Of a DNA stretch of 64,000 bases, positions 42,336 to 52,624 are shown piece after piece (position 1 is the stretch's first letter; the number at the start of each line of letters is the position of its first letter). The stretch covers positions 1 through 64,000 of the forward strand of contig LGRX02033437.1 in NCBI GenBank assembly GCA_001247695.2, read 5' to 3'. Source of the stretch: Cymbomonas tetramitiformis. Its lineage: Eukaryota; Chlorophyta; Pyramimonadophyceae; Pyramimonadales; Pyramimonadaceae. Under the pieces are notes generated by a model. That model was not told the DNA's origin and did not search any database. It saw only the letters and a list, made by a program, of their open reading frames with translations. A program made the translations under genes and the position numbers.

Positions 42336-43745
42336 ATGGTTACTATCGAAGAGGAAGAGCATGAGATTCCTGATATCAACCCAGATCATTCGACTTGGTT
42401 TTTCGACATTCTTGGTTCATACGATGCATACAATCGGTTTAAGGTTCCAAAGTGGATTGCTGGTTATGCCGATACACTAACCAGATATGACCACATAGGC
42501 TATTATGACAATGTCAGTCGCATGAAACCAGATATGAGCCGGTACAAGGATCCTGACAATGAGCCCCAGGCACCAGAAGCAGAGTATACAGCAGACAGTC
42601 CTCCGATGGTCTTTGTAGATCCAGATGCAGATACAGTACCAGCACCAGCTCCACCAGCTCCACCCAGTTTGGTCCCCAAGGTGAAAATGGCACCACCTAG
42701 GGAATTCAAATCAGGACAGGACGCAGAGGTCTGGTTGGAAACAGTGGACAGATATTTCCAGTTCACTTATCCAGGTGTCAATGATAAGGATTTGATCACA
42801 GTGTTTCTTACTCTCATACAGAATAACGACAGACACTATTTCCAGGTCGTGGCAAATCAACCAGATGCCACATTTGCAGGAATCAGAGGGATTTTCCTCA
42901 GACAGTTTGGTAACCCCCATAAAAGATCAGCGGCTAAAAAACACCTAATGTCACTGAAACAGGAAAACCAGACTTTTTCAGATTATCTACGCACATTCAC
43001 TTCACTGGCTGCACTGGCAGCAGTTGAACTGGAAGATGTGTTGATAAAGGACAGATTCGTCAACAGCGTAGATCCGGAACTTCGCAGACAGTTTCATTTA
43101 CGATTCCTGACAGAAACAGAAAGGAATAATATGTCGTGGTCACTAACCACACAGATATTGCTTGATTTGAACTACGTCATTCACTCAAAGCAATCAGAAA
43201 CCCTTCACTATCGGGGTCAGAAGGAGCAGTCATCTGGAGGTCCAGCCAAGAAGGATAAGGACAAAGGACGTGGCCATAGGCCATATGACAGATCCAACAG
43301 AAATCGGAATTGGAATCAGAGTGGCAGCCAGAACTCCAATCAGAATCGGAACAAAGGAAAAAGTGGCAAAGGCAAGGGAAAAGGAAAAGGAAAAGGACAA
43401 TCACAGAAACAGAATCAGAATAAGACTTGCCATCGTTGTGATCGACCAGGTCACATCGAGAAGGATTGTTGGGCCACCACTACCAATGATGGAAAGCAGA
43501 TCAAAGGCAAGCCACCAGCACAGAATCCCTTTCAGAATCAGAGACAGCCACAGAAGAATCAGGGTGCAAAAGATGGGTCTAACAAACTCATTAACACGAT
43601 CAACACCTTGGTCAAGGAACTGAAGAGTCAGCACAGCATCAATGCAGCAGTTGCAACTCCAGATCCAGTTCCATCAGCTCCAGCTCCTCAGGGAAACTCT
43701 CCGGGTACTGCGCAGGTACCGGTGATGAGAGCACCCCGAGGGTAG
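42336..43745 (+). CDS. gag: Chromovirus Gag
   Basis: 469 aa from ATG at 42336. An acidic N-terminus and Pro-rich segment lead into a retrotransposon Gag capsid domain (about residues 125-290; FKSGQDAEVWLETVDRYF, FLRQFGNPHKR, LKQENQTFSDYLRTF). A Lys/Gly/Gln-rich basic stretch follows (residues 315-360), and then one CCHC zinc knuckle CHRCDRPGHIEKDC (about residues 367-380) that would bind the genomic RNA. Stop TAG at 43743-43745. The pol frame is -1 relative to gag and is already open before the gag stop, so Pol is probably made by -1 frameshifting. Confidence 0.92.
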   Translation: MVTIEEEEHEIPDINPDHSTWFFDILGSYDAYNRFKVPKWIAGYADTLTRYDHIGYYDNVSRMKPDMSRYKDPDNEPQAPEAEYTADSPPMVFVDPDADTVPAPAPPAPPSLVPKVKMAPPREFKSGQDAEVWLETVDRYFQFTYPGVNDKDLITVFLTLIQNNDRHYFQVVANQPDATFAGIRGIFLRQFGNPHKRSAAKKHLMSLKQENQTFSDYLRTFTSLAALAAVELEDVLIKDRFVNSVDPELRRQFHLRFLTETERNNMSWSLTTQILLDLNYVIHSKQSETLHYRGQKEQSSGGPAKKDKDKGRGHRPYDRSNRNRNWNQSGSQNSNQNRNKGKSGKGKGKGKGKGQSQKQNQNKTCHRCDRPGHIEKDCWATTTNDGKQIKGKPPAQNPFQNQRQPQKNQGAKDGSNKLINTINTLVKELKSQHSINAAVATPDPVPSAPAPQGNSPGTAQVPVMRAPRG

Positions 43746-43746
43746 A

Positions 43747-46700
43747 TCAGCCAGAAAGTGCCACTGAAGCAAGTGGCCGGATTGAGAGTATTTCAGAGGA
43801 AGTCCTATCCAGACTGACACTACAGTTTCAGCAGATGGATAATCCCACAGAAAACATCGCACAGATGCAATCTCAGACAGCACAGCTGAAATCGCAGAAA
43901 AAGCTGTTGCTGTATAAGGGGAAAGTCCATGGACAGAATACTCACATTTTGGTTGATCCAGGAGCCACATCATCTTTTATCGACAGACAGTTCGCTGCTC
44001 AGCTTGGTATACCTCCCACAGATTCTTCATCATTTTCAGTGGGATTGGCTGGAGGAAGCCAACTACCATGCACATCCTATCTTCCCAATGCTACATTCAC
44101 GCTGGGCAAGTATAAGGATTCAGTAGATCTCTACATCATTGACATGAAACCATTCACTGTCATTCTGGGTCAAGATTGGTTGGAGAGGAGGAATCCACAT
44201 ATTGACTTTCAGACCAAAAATCTGACGATCACTAGGAAGCATTCATCAGGCTCCAGTATTCGCACAGTATTGTCCAGAGTTGAGCAGACTCCAGACTCAG
44301 ATGGCCTTCCTGAAATGGAATTGGTCAGTGCCACCACTATGAGGAAACATCTCCGTCGCATTCGATCCAGTGGTTCGGCTGAAGAAGCCGTAGCATATCT
44401 CTTTTTCCTCTCCGAGGTCGATGGTGAATTGGTCTTTGCAGCATCAGACTCAGACACCACAATGGAAGACCCCGAGGTCACAGCAGCACGTGATCAAGTG
44501 AGAGAAGACTTTTCAGACGTTTTCCAAGAGGATCTTCCGGCTGGTCATAGGCCAGAGCGGTTTGAAGGTGGATATCATAGAATCGACATCGAACCTGGAC
44601 ATAAGCCTCCTTCACAGCCAGTACGCACCATTCCAGCACCCATGATGGAGGAACTCAAACGGCAAATCATCAAATATGTCGAGTTGGGTATCCTTCGTCC
44701 ATCATCATCGCCATATGGATGTCCAATCATTTTCGCTCCTAAGCCAGGGGGAAAGTGGAGGATGTGTTGTGATTATCGTGCCCTGAATAACATCACCATC
44801 AAGGACACGTATCCACTACCACCACATGACAACCTACTAGAGCAGCTGAAGGGATCAAGATGGTTCAGTAGATTTGATTTCAACCAGTTCTTTCACCAAA
44901 TCCCCATTCATCCGGATGATATACATAAAACTGCTATTCGCACCAGATACGGTTCTTATGAATGGACAGTTATGCCTTTCGGATTGACCAATGCTCCTGC
45001 AACAGCACTTCGTGTAGGAAATCGGGCATTTTTCGACTTCATCGACCAGTTCCTTGTCATATTCATGGACGACACTATCGTATACAGTCCAGATTTTGAC
45101 AGTCATGTGAAGCATGTTCGACAGTTCCTCCAGCGTTGCAGAGATCACCAGTTTTTCATCAGGCCTTCCAAGGTGGAGTTGTTCGTTAAATCTATAGATT
45201 TTATCGGACATCACATATCTGAAGCAGGCCTATCCATCATCGAAGACAGGATCAGAGCAGTCATGGCAATTCAGCCTCCAGTGTCTTATGGTCCTACCGT
45301 TGGAAAGCAGCCTCTACGCCGTATGGCTAAAGATGGCAAGTCATCCCTTCGGTCATTCTTGGGCATGGTTGGTCAATTTAGGAGATTCATACCAAAGTTC
45401 TCCAAAGTTGCCGAACCTCTCAATCGTCTCCTTAAAGATAATGCAGAATTTGTCTGGGAATCTGAGCAGCAGCAGGCATTTGATAACCTCAAAAGTGCCA
45501 TCTGTAACGCTCCAGTATTGCAGCTCCCAGATCAGAAACTGCCATCTATTTTGGAGGTCGATGGATCAGGCACACACGTTGGCCAAGTATTACTCCAGGA
45601 TCAAGGAAAAGGTATGAAGCCATGTGGCTATCACAGCGTCACTCTATCAAATACACAGAGACGTTGGCCTATTCCTGAGATCGAGCTATTTGCCATTGTG
45701 GAAGGCTTCCGATTTCATCAGCTACACAACATCATTATATCCGAGTATGATCGTGACACATTTGCACAGACTATTTTGGCTAAACTGACATCATCGACTT
45801 CATCACAGTCAGTCAGCAGCTACAGCTTTGAGCTCATTCAGGGGTTGATCTATCGTAAGACCATATATGGCAGACAGCTGTACATTCCACCAACAGCTAA
45901 AGTCCCCACAGATGACGGTGAGATCACACAGCTCCGCCACATTCTTCTTCATGAGTGCCACTCAGCCACTATTTCTGGTCATGTAGGCAAAAATCGCATG
46001 CTTCATCTTCTGCGTAGCCGGTATTATTGGCCAGGAATGACAACGGCAGCTATCAAGTACATTCGGGAGTGCCCCATTTGTCAGCGCCAGAAAACGAGGC
46101 GACACAAGCCTTATGGTCAGGCACACATACGATATTCTGTGCCTAAGACAAAATGGCTTGATGTATCTCTTGATTGGATCACTGATCTGCCTATCACCAC
46201 TAATGGGCACGACAGTATATTTGTGGTAATGTGCCAATTCTCTCATCGTTGTCATCTCATTCCCTTCAGCATGACCTGGACAGCTCAGCATACTGCTTCC
46301 ATATATATGCAGCATATCTTCAAGCTCCATGGTCTTCCGAGGAACATCATCTCAGATCGAGACCCCAGATTCACCTCTACATTCTGGCAGACACTGTGGA
46401 AATCTACTGGTACGAGATTGTCCATGACGTCATCACACCATCCACAGTCGAATGCTGCCAATGAGAGGAGCCATGCCTTCATTGAGGACATCCTCAGGTA
46501 TTTTTCAAATTGTTGATTCATGATATGATTTCACCATCCGCTGGTTTACAAACTGATTAGTAGCATTTTCATTTTCAGGTGTTGTTGCAACGATACCTCA
46601 GCCAATTCGTGGGAGGACAAGTTGCCTCTGGTGGAGTTTGCAATTAACAATACCGTTTCTGCATCAACTGGTTATTCACCATTTTATCTCGACTCGATGG

Positions 46701-47308
46701 CGCAACCACTCTCGCCTCATGACCTGGTTATCACTATTCCGCCAGAAGCTCCTGTTCCAATACAAAGAGCTATTCGAGATCATTTTGACCAGTACTCGGC
46801 TGTTCATGCCAACGCGGTAGACAACATCTCCCGAGCAGCAGAAATTAGCCAAGCCAGATTCAATAAGACTCACATGCCTAAGCAGTTTGCAGTTGGGCAG
46901 AAAGTTCTTTTACGGACCGAGTTTATTCAATGGACTGGTTTGACAGAGGCAGGCAGACACTTTAAGCAGCCATATATTGGGCCGTTCACTATTTCCAAAG
47001 TGCTTAGCCATGGACGTGCATACGAGTTAGATTTCGGAAATCTTGATATCTGTATTCATCCGGTACAGCCTGTTTCCAGATTAGAGCTGTACAATGACTC
47101 GATTCAAGCACCTTTGCCTCTGCCACAGATGATCACCGAAGAAGGGCAACCACTGTTTGAGATATCACATATACTCTCGGATAAGTTCACTAGAGGTGTC
47201 AAATACTATTTAGTACGATATGCAGGCTACGGTCCTGAGCATGACACCTGGGTCAAAGCCACAGAGCTGACCAATGCAGCATACATTATAGCTGCCTATG
47301 AAGGCTAA
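43747..47308 (+). CDS. pol: Chromovirus Pol: protease, RT, RNase H, integrase, chromodomain (one intron)
   Basis: First ATG in frame is 43835, but the frame is open across the gag end. Protease: VDPGATSSF, with Pro where DSG is usual. RT: RPSSSPYGCPIIFAPKPGG, CCDYRALNNIT, FDFNQFFHQIPI, and FMDD at about 45,065 in place of YxDD. RNase H: EVDGSGTHVGQVL and EIELFAIVEG. Integrase: H-x3-H...C-x2-C (HECHSATISGHVG ... CPICQ), then DVSLDWI, SDRDPRF and NAANERSH as the D-D-E core. An 81-bp GT-AG intron (46498-46578) with two in-frame stops interrupts the integrase just after the D-D-E core. The exon junction falls in DILR|CCC. The C-terminus YYLVRYAGYGPEHDTWVKATEL is a chromodomain. Spliced from 43835, Pol is 1,130 aa. 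Confidence 0.93.
46498..46578 (+). other. Putative intron in chromovirus pol
   Basis: CTCAG|GTATTT ... TTTTCATTTTCAG|GTGTTG. 81 bp, containing in-frame TGA codons; precise removal gives a continuous integrase of normal spacing. Since 81 is a multiple of three, the only effect of retention is termination, yielding a Pol without the integrase tail and chromodomain. Confidence 0.75.
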
Positions 47309-48355
47309 CCATTATATTAAGCCTTATGCCCTTACTTCTTGTAATATATACTAATACATGTCGATCATCTATATAACCTTGCTCTTAATGTTTATCATTA
47401 TGTTGCATTGAAGCAGGAATTGATCCTTCCTTGCTAAAGGTGTAGTGAGCCTTGTTCAAAATCATACCCTTGCACAGATACGCACACATGCGAGATATCA
47501 TATATGTGGATAAATAAAAACTGCTAAATGCTACCTTTGCCAAAACCGTGGTTTGTCATCGGATTCTTGGCCAGTCATCCGAAGCTACCGGAGACATCGA
47601 CTGAGGTAGACGGAGTTGTGATCCTAAGTTATGCTTGACAAACATAACTAAATAAATTTCACATTAGTACGTGGCGAATCCATTCTCACTCATCGCGATA
47701 GATGTTCGTCAAAGCGTGCGTACTGGACAAAAATATTGAGGAGTTAAGCAGACCGGTAAAGGATTATAAGTCCAATTCCGTTAAGCAGGGCCGCTCCATT
47801 TGCATTAAAACAAGCCCCTTTGTTCGTTTATTATCGAAATCGGGCTCCCCATCACCGCCTAGGATCCTCCAAAGTAGCTTAAGGAGGGGAGGAAGAGTTG
47901 GGTGCACTATATCAGGCCGAGAATCGTTCGAATATAATTCGTTATAATCGTGGGATCATCGATCGCGCAAAGGCGACGACGGCTAGCGCAAATAATCAGT
48001 AACGTAGACTTCGGATGCTTTGAATCGTCTAGCACATACATGATAACGTGTGGATCAATCAGTAATCCAGCGTAGGATTGTATCGCGAAAACGCTCTTCA
48101 TTGAACCTTGGACCGTCACTCAACGATACGATTTCCGAAAAGGTGGGCTACATCCTAAGGACTGTATGGCTAAATGCCTAAGGTGAGGGACTAAAGTGGA
48201 CTCAGTTCCCCCAATAACCTAAAAACACCATGAGGGACGCCTCAAATCGGTGTAAGAAGACTGGTACCAGCAAGAAGCGACAACAACAAAGACATCAAAG
48301 ACACATACAAAGGTATGCCCGTTGTGAGGTCACAACTCTCTTAAGAGGGGAGATC
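47309..48355 (+). other. 3' untranslated region of the chromovirus
   Basis: About 1 kb between the Pol stop and the 3' LTR. Small ORFs occur on both strands, none recognised. It ends in the purine-rich tract AAGAGGGGAGATC. Confidence 0.6.
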
Positions 48356-48981
48356 TGTCAGGGTTATGACCGATGACATATGTGTCATACATGTCATACG
48401 TGTCATACCTGTCATGCATGTCATACCATGTCATGTCATGTCATATATTATTATGACAGTCGGTCATGTCATATATTATTATGACAGTCGACAGTATGGT
48501 CGATCATGACTGTACAGGTCGAGTCGCGTCATACACTTATGACAGTCGTCAGTACGGTCGACGATGACTGTACATGTCGCCAGATGATTATGTCATATCA
48601 TCAGGCATCCCTGTCATCGAGAGTTCGTATGATTGAACTCGAAGATGGCAAAGTAAAGATACATCTTGGAAACAAACCAAGAACCATCTTTAGCTTTCAG
48701 CATGCGCAGAACTCGCATGTGCAGCATGAACGAACTAGTCGTTACTACCATGCTGGTCGTTCAACCTACGTCTCGGGTTCACAACCCAATGGCGGTACCA
48801 TCTAAGATGATGGGTGACGTAGGTATAAAAGTGAGGAAGCGTTGTGCTTCAGCAGATCTTCTTACAGAGACTGCACTCACAAACCCGCTCATCCGTTCAC
48901 CTGCATTGCTGTCCAACTTTGCAAGTGTTTCTTTTGTATATTGATAATATATTCACGGCGCTTTTATCTACAGCCGTATCA
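48356..48981 (+). repeat. 3' LTR of the chromovirus
   Basis: 626 bp, matching the 5' LTR apart from a 23-bp tandem duplication in the GTCATATATTATTATGACAG segment and a few substitutions. Confidence 0.95.
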
Positions 48982-49109
48982 ATTACATTTCCTTCGGTTG
49001 TTTCTATGTTCTGCGTACCTGCTTCTTCCGTCCACTTACTTGAACCAACACCAGGACTGTTTCCGTTAATGGTCGTACATACCAAATTTTGTCCAAAGCT
49101 ACTCATATG

Positions 49110-49122
49110 TGTATATCATACT
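49110..49122 (-). promoter_or_regulatory. PLV start motif AGTATGATATACA
   Basis: Lies 3 bp upstream of ATG 49106. One of six variants of TAGTATATACA found directly before viral start codons. Confidence 0.6.
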
Positions 49123-51918
49123 TAAGTAAAATAATTGAAACCTGGGTTTACCCATATCAACACTCCTTGTCCAGCACCGGCCACTTTAGATTCCATAGCT
49201 GTTCCGATATCTGAATCACCCGCTGTAATCTGAGCACTATTGATTTCCCCACCTACTATACACTTCACACGTCGACCCTTTACATACGTATTATCTGTAG
49301 CAGCGGCATTCCTACATGTCGTGAAACCACGTCCAATCAACACGAAACAACTCTGAGTTGCAGCACTGTCTTGAATACAGACACCGATGGGTGTACAATT
49401 CTGATTACTTTGTGGCTACTACCCGAAGGTCCGGTCCTCCCACAAGGACCGAAGTGAATTTGGGATATATGCCGCGTTTTTTCGATATAGTTGGTATATG
49501 AGTGCTTTGGGGTCATATTTAGGTGTCCAATAATTATCCAAAAACTTGTGTTGGGTGTAATACTCGATGTAGCGATGTGGTTTACGTTATTGAAAAGTGG
49601 GGGTGAAACCGCTCGAAATTAAATAAAAAGGCCGGTCCTCCCACAAGGACCGGAAGTTCCCAAGCCACCTACACTCACTAAGTGGCCTTCCTAGTGCCCA
49701 CTGCACTTAAAAAATACTTCAACATGACCTATTCGTGCCCTCTACAATGTACAACATCTTCGGAATCCACAATACTGCGGTATATATCCCTCACAATGTC
49801 ATGCACCCACGGAAAAACTAGATTTCATCAAAATCGGCCATCCAAAAATCTGCTCTCGCCGAATTCCAAAGCAATGTTCCGAGTAGACTACTGCACATAT
49901 TGACAAGCTTAAGCATTCTAAAAATCGATAAACATGTTTACATGAAGTATGCGACGTGGCACATCATACATCTATCATATCCGAACACTTTTTGGCCTTC
50001 ATAGTATCCGTAGTAACGAAAAAAACATTTGAAAACCTTGGATCAAAAATGTTTTTTACAGGTGTAAGGTCGATTTGAGTGCGTATATACATCCGATACG
50101 AGGTCGCCAACATGTACAATCTTGCAAGTGTGATTGGGTGTGATGTTAGGATAAAATTTTGTACTTGGGCGGCTTGTTTGACCTGGAATTCTTTTGGATA
50201 AAAATATTTGAATGGCACGGCATGTTTTTGAACGTCCTCCAAAAGTTGCAACTCAAAAATGATAGGGTACATGCTACAAATGCATTGGATATAGTCATTT
50301 TATGACGATATACGGTTGATGGCGCATATGGGCACTCAGTTTAGGTCCTAAGTATACTACAAACCGAAGGGTAGGCACTAAGACCGGCAAGAGGACGGCT
50401 AAAGAAATTCCCGCAACACCGGTCCTTGTGGGAGGACCCAACGCCGTTTCGGTCCTCCCACAAGGACTGTCGGGCAGTAGCCATTTGAGTATACGAGTTA
50501 TTGAACGGTTGAACTCCATTTACGTTGTTTATTCCATCGTCATCAAACATGACAATTGTTGAAGCACTAATCGTATTGGCTGTGTTATTTACAAATGTGA
50601 AAACATCCCCTGTGAACCTAAGCGGGTTTGCTGGAAGGGTGGTATGAGCATACGCTTTCGTGATGAGCGTCAAAGGAACACCCGTTAGTGTGAGTGAGCC
50701 GGTTGAACTTGGATAAGCATAATTTAATGAATTGGATAGAATGATGCCAGCTGCATCCAAGTCCCCACTAAGATTGATATTTGAAGCTGTATCGCCATTT
50801 GCGACCACTTGTGCGAGCGTACCTACGGAGCCTTGAAGTACTGCTCCACTTCTAACTTCATTTGATGCTGAATCGTAATACAATTGTAGACTTTCTGAAC
50901 CCACATCAGGACTGGCCCTAATAGGTCTGATATAGCAACTACTTGCGACACCGGCATTCAGTTCAACACCGCTTGCGTTCAAAACGATTGTGTTATCTGT
51001 ATTCACCGTACTCTGGGTACTATTTTGTGCTGCCAAAGCACCGATGTTTACGCTACACTCGCCGTCTATAAATTCACCTGCGTATTTTCCGATGTTCACT
51101 GCTGCATCTTTGCAGTTAACCTGACCACAGTCGTCGCCAATAGACACGACATAGTCACCACAATTACTATTACACGAACCGGGACCAATCGCAATCGTAT
51201 CATTACTTGTTGTATTGTTAATAGATAATGCATTGCGGCCGATTGCTATAGAATGGTCTCCAATGTGGTCGCAATTAACACATCCTTGAGTTCGTTCTCC
51301 GATTGATACTTTACCGAAACCAACAGAGCCACTTTCAATTCTAAGATTATTTCCACTAAGTTTTTCTTGATTGACAACCATTGTACCTGTACCGGTGTAT
51401 GAAACATCGGCAACACTGCTTGCAGCCCCTCTGGCGGTAACATCTTGAAGTGTAGATGTATCAGGTTGAACTGGGAGATTTGTTAACGCTGACCCATCAC
51501 CCACAAATGCAGAAGCACCAATACCATTTGTGGTCGTGCTACCTTGTTCAGTGACTGATTGTAGATTCTGATTAGCACCAGAGGGTAAGTTTGTCAATAG
51601 TGAACCATCACCGCGATATTTGCCTGCAGTCAATGTGATATTACCTGTATTCAGAATCAAGGGACCGTCGTTTATCAATACCCCACTGCCGAGAGGCTCT
51701 ATATTGATTGTTGTCTGCAAGCAAGTTACCTCGTTGATGCCTGTTTCTCCGATTGAGACTCGTGTTTGTTCCACAGGGTCCAAACTTTTAATCTCAAACG
51801 ATGCATCGAGGTCATCGAGGCCTGCTGAGAATCGTGATTTCGACACTGGGTTGTTTAACACGAAATCGTTAAATTTTATTGAAGCGTGTATTTTTAGCGA
51901 CCCATCTGTCAAGGACAT
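49122..51918 (-). pseudogene. PLV fibre-like protein, split by an inverted-repeat transposon
   Basis: The left-reading frame from 51918 runs to 50488 and resumes at 49408-49122 after a 1,071-bp insertion. Removing the insertion plus one TTTG copy (1,075 nt) leaves 1,722 nt, an exact 574-codon frame. Motifs: repeated GDGSxLTNLP (residues about 100-155), as in phage and viral tail-fibre proteins; SLQDVTARGA-like phrases; and HSIAIGRNAL, DTIAIGPGS, VVSIGDDCG and VNIGKYAG, which resemble YadA-head/trimeric adhesin repeats. These suggest a trimeric receptor-binding fibre. An in-frame TAG (51919-51921) separates it from the frame starting at 52140, which could be its N-terminus. With the transposon in place it cannot be full length. 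Confidence 0.75.
49413..50483. mobile_element. 1,071-bp inverted-repeat DNA transposon in the fibre gene
   Basis: Ends TGGCTACTACCCGA and TCGGGCAGTAGCCA (inverted), with TSD TTTG at 49409-49412 and 50484-50487. Subterminal perfect or near-perfect palindromes CGGTCCTCCCACAAGGACCG occur at 49432-49451, 49633-49652, about 50420-50438 and 50450-50468. The interior ORF of 102 aa on the minus strand (50272-49964) is not recognisable as a transposase, so it is probably non-autonomous. A 4-bp TSD does not by itself identify the superfamily. Confidence 0.88.
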
Positions 51919-52140
51919 CTATTCTCGTTCATTTAATGGGTCTTGAGTATCTATGAATTTGATATCGTTCTGGTATCGTATATCTGACCCGATATGCATG
52001 GTCTCAAGCGGGGATTCAACGCTGCCTATAGTTTGACACACAACCGTATCGCAAGTGAGTGTATCAGTTGAACCCGTACCATTTACAAATGCTTTACCGT
52101 TAATTTCTTTCACTATTAAATTTGAACCGAAAGCTGGCAT
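51919..52140 (-). CDS. PLV MSSFG-family protein or N-terminus of the fibre
   Basis: 73 aa from ATG 52140, MPAFGSNLIVKEINGKAFVN, ending in a TAG that touches the ATG of the fibre frame in the same frame (TAG-ATG). The start resembles the MSSFG protein at 49106. Either a separate small protein, or the first 73 residues of the fibre with a nonsense mutation. Cysteine pair TLTCDTVVCQT. Preceded by the AT-rich start motif. Confidence 0.6.
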   Translation of the reverse strand: MPAFGSNLIVKEINGKAFVNGTGSTDTLTCDTVVCQTIGSVESPLETMHIGSDIRYQNDIKFIDTQDPLNERE

Positions 52141-52153
52141 TGTATATTATACT
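52141..52153 (-). promoter_or_regulatory. PLV start motif AGTATAATATACA
   Basis: Immediately precedes ATG 52140. Confidence 0.6.
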
Positions 52154-52162
52154 TTTTATATC

Positions 52163-52611
52163 TTATGCCGTATTCCGATAAGATGTTGAAATCACATACC
52201 AATTTCCTGGAATGTCAACAAGGGTAGTTGAACCTGATTGATACGTCCTTTCGCCCGATGCAATCAGCGTAACGCTTGTTATAGTATTACCGTTTGGTGT
52301 ACCATTTTCTAAAAGGATATCGCCGTTAGTTGTGTCTGAATATCCATTTATTCTGTCACCCGCAAACTTCTGAACAATAACCCCTTGACCGGAAGCAGCC
52401 GTCCCGTTATAAATTGTAAACATTTTACCCTTGATAGCAGGTACACATTCCAGCAACCGAACAATTGTGTTACCAGCACCTAAGATAATCTGATTTTGTG
52501 CGTCATCCTTTGTTAATTGTATCAGTGTTCCATATCTGATTACTGTTTGGAATGTGGTGTTCGTGTATGCTAATGTTTTGGCGCATTCAATTCATTTCCG
52601 AAAGCTGACAT
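52163..52611 (-). pseudogene. Small PLV structural protein, frameshifted
   Basis: ATG 52611 gives MSAFGNELNAPKH then a stop. A one-base shift there opens a frame TLAYTNTTFQTVIRYGTLIQ running to 52163 (about 150 codons in all). The C-terminal half has AASGQGVIVQKFAGD, similar to VAGAGQGVLIWVNPG at the C-terminus of the fibre, so the two may share a domain. Confidence 0.6.
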
Positions 52612-52622
52612 TGTATATACTA
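52612..52622 (-). promoter_or_regulatory. PLV start motif TAGTATATACA
   Basis: Directly abuts ATG 52611. Confidence 0.65.
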
Positions 52623-52624
52623 AT

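Larger units (their letters stand above)
38450..48981 (+). mobile_element. Ty3/gypsy chromovirus (10,532 bp), inserted in a PLV gene
   Basis: LTRs at 38450-39052 (603 bp) and 48356-48981 (626 bp), the difference being one 23-bp duplication. Termini are TGTCAGGG...CCGTATCA. TSD ATTAC at 38445-38449 and 48982-48986. Gag, Pol and a C-terminal chromodomain are present in Ty3 order. A purine tract (AAGAGGGGAGATC) precedes the 3' LTR. A 3.3-kb leader lies before gag and a 1-kb untranslated stretch after pol. Near-identical LTRs and open frames indicate a recent insertion. Confidence 0.96.
37718..49106 (-). pseudogene. PLV structural protein (MSSFG family), split by a chromovirus
   Basis: The N-terminal part is 49106-48987 (MSSFGQNLVCTTINGNSPGV) and the remainder is 38449-37718, separated by the 10,532-bp retrotransposon. 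Subtracting the element and one ATTAC copy (10,537 nt) leaves 852 nt, an exact 284-codon frame. The second part has no stop before 37718. The start resembles two other viral proteins here (MPAFGSNL at 52140 and MSAFGNEL at 52611), suggesting a paralogous family of surface or fibre-base proteins. The rest is beta-rich with no named domain. Followed by three palindromes. Preceded by the AT-rich start motif at 49110-49122. Confidence 0.75.

Noticed and set aside
49964..50272. 102-aa ORF in the 1,071-bp element as a transposase
   Set aside because: Too short, with no DDE or other catalytic pattern visible.
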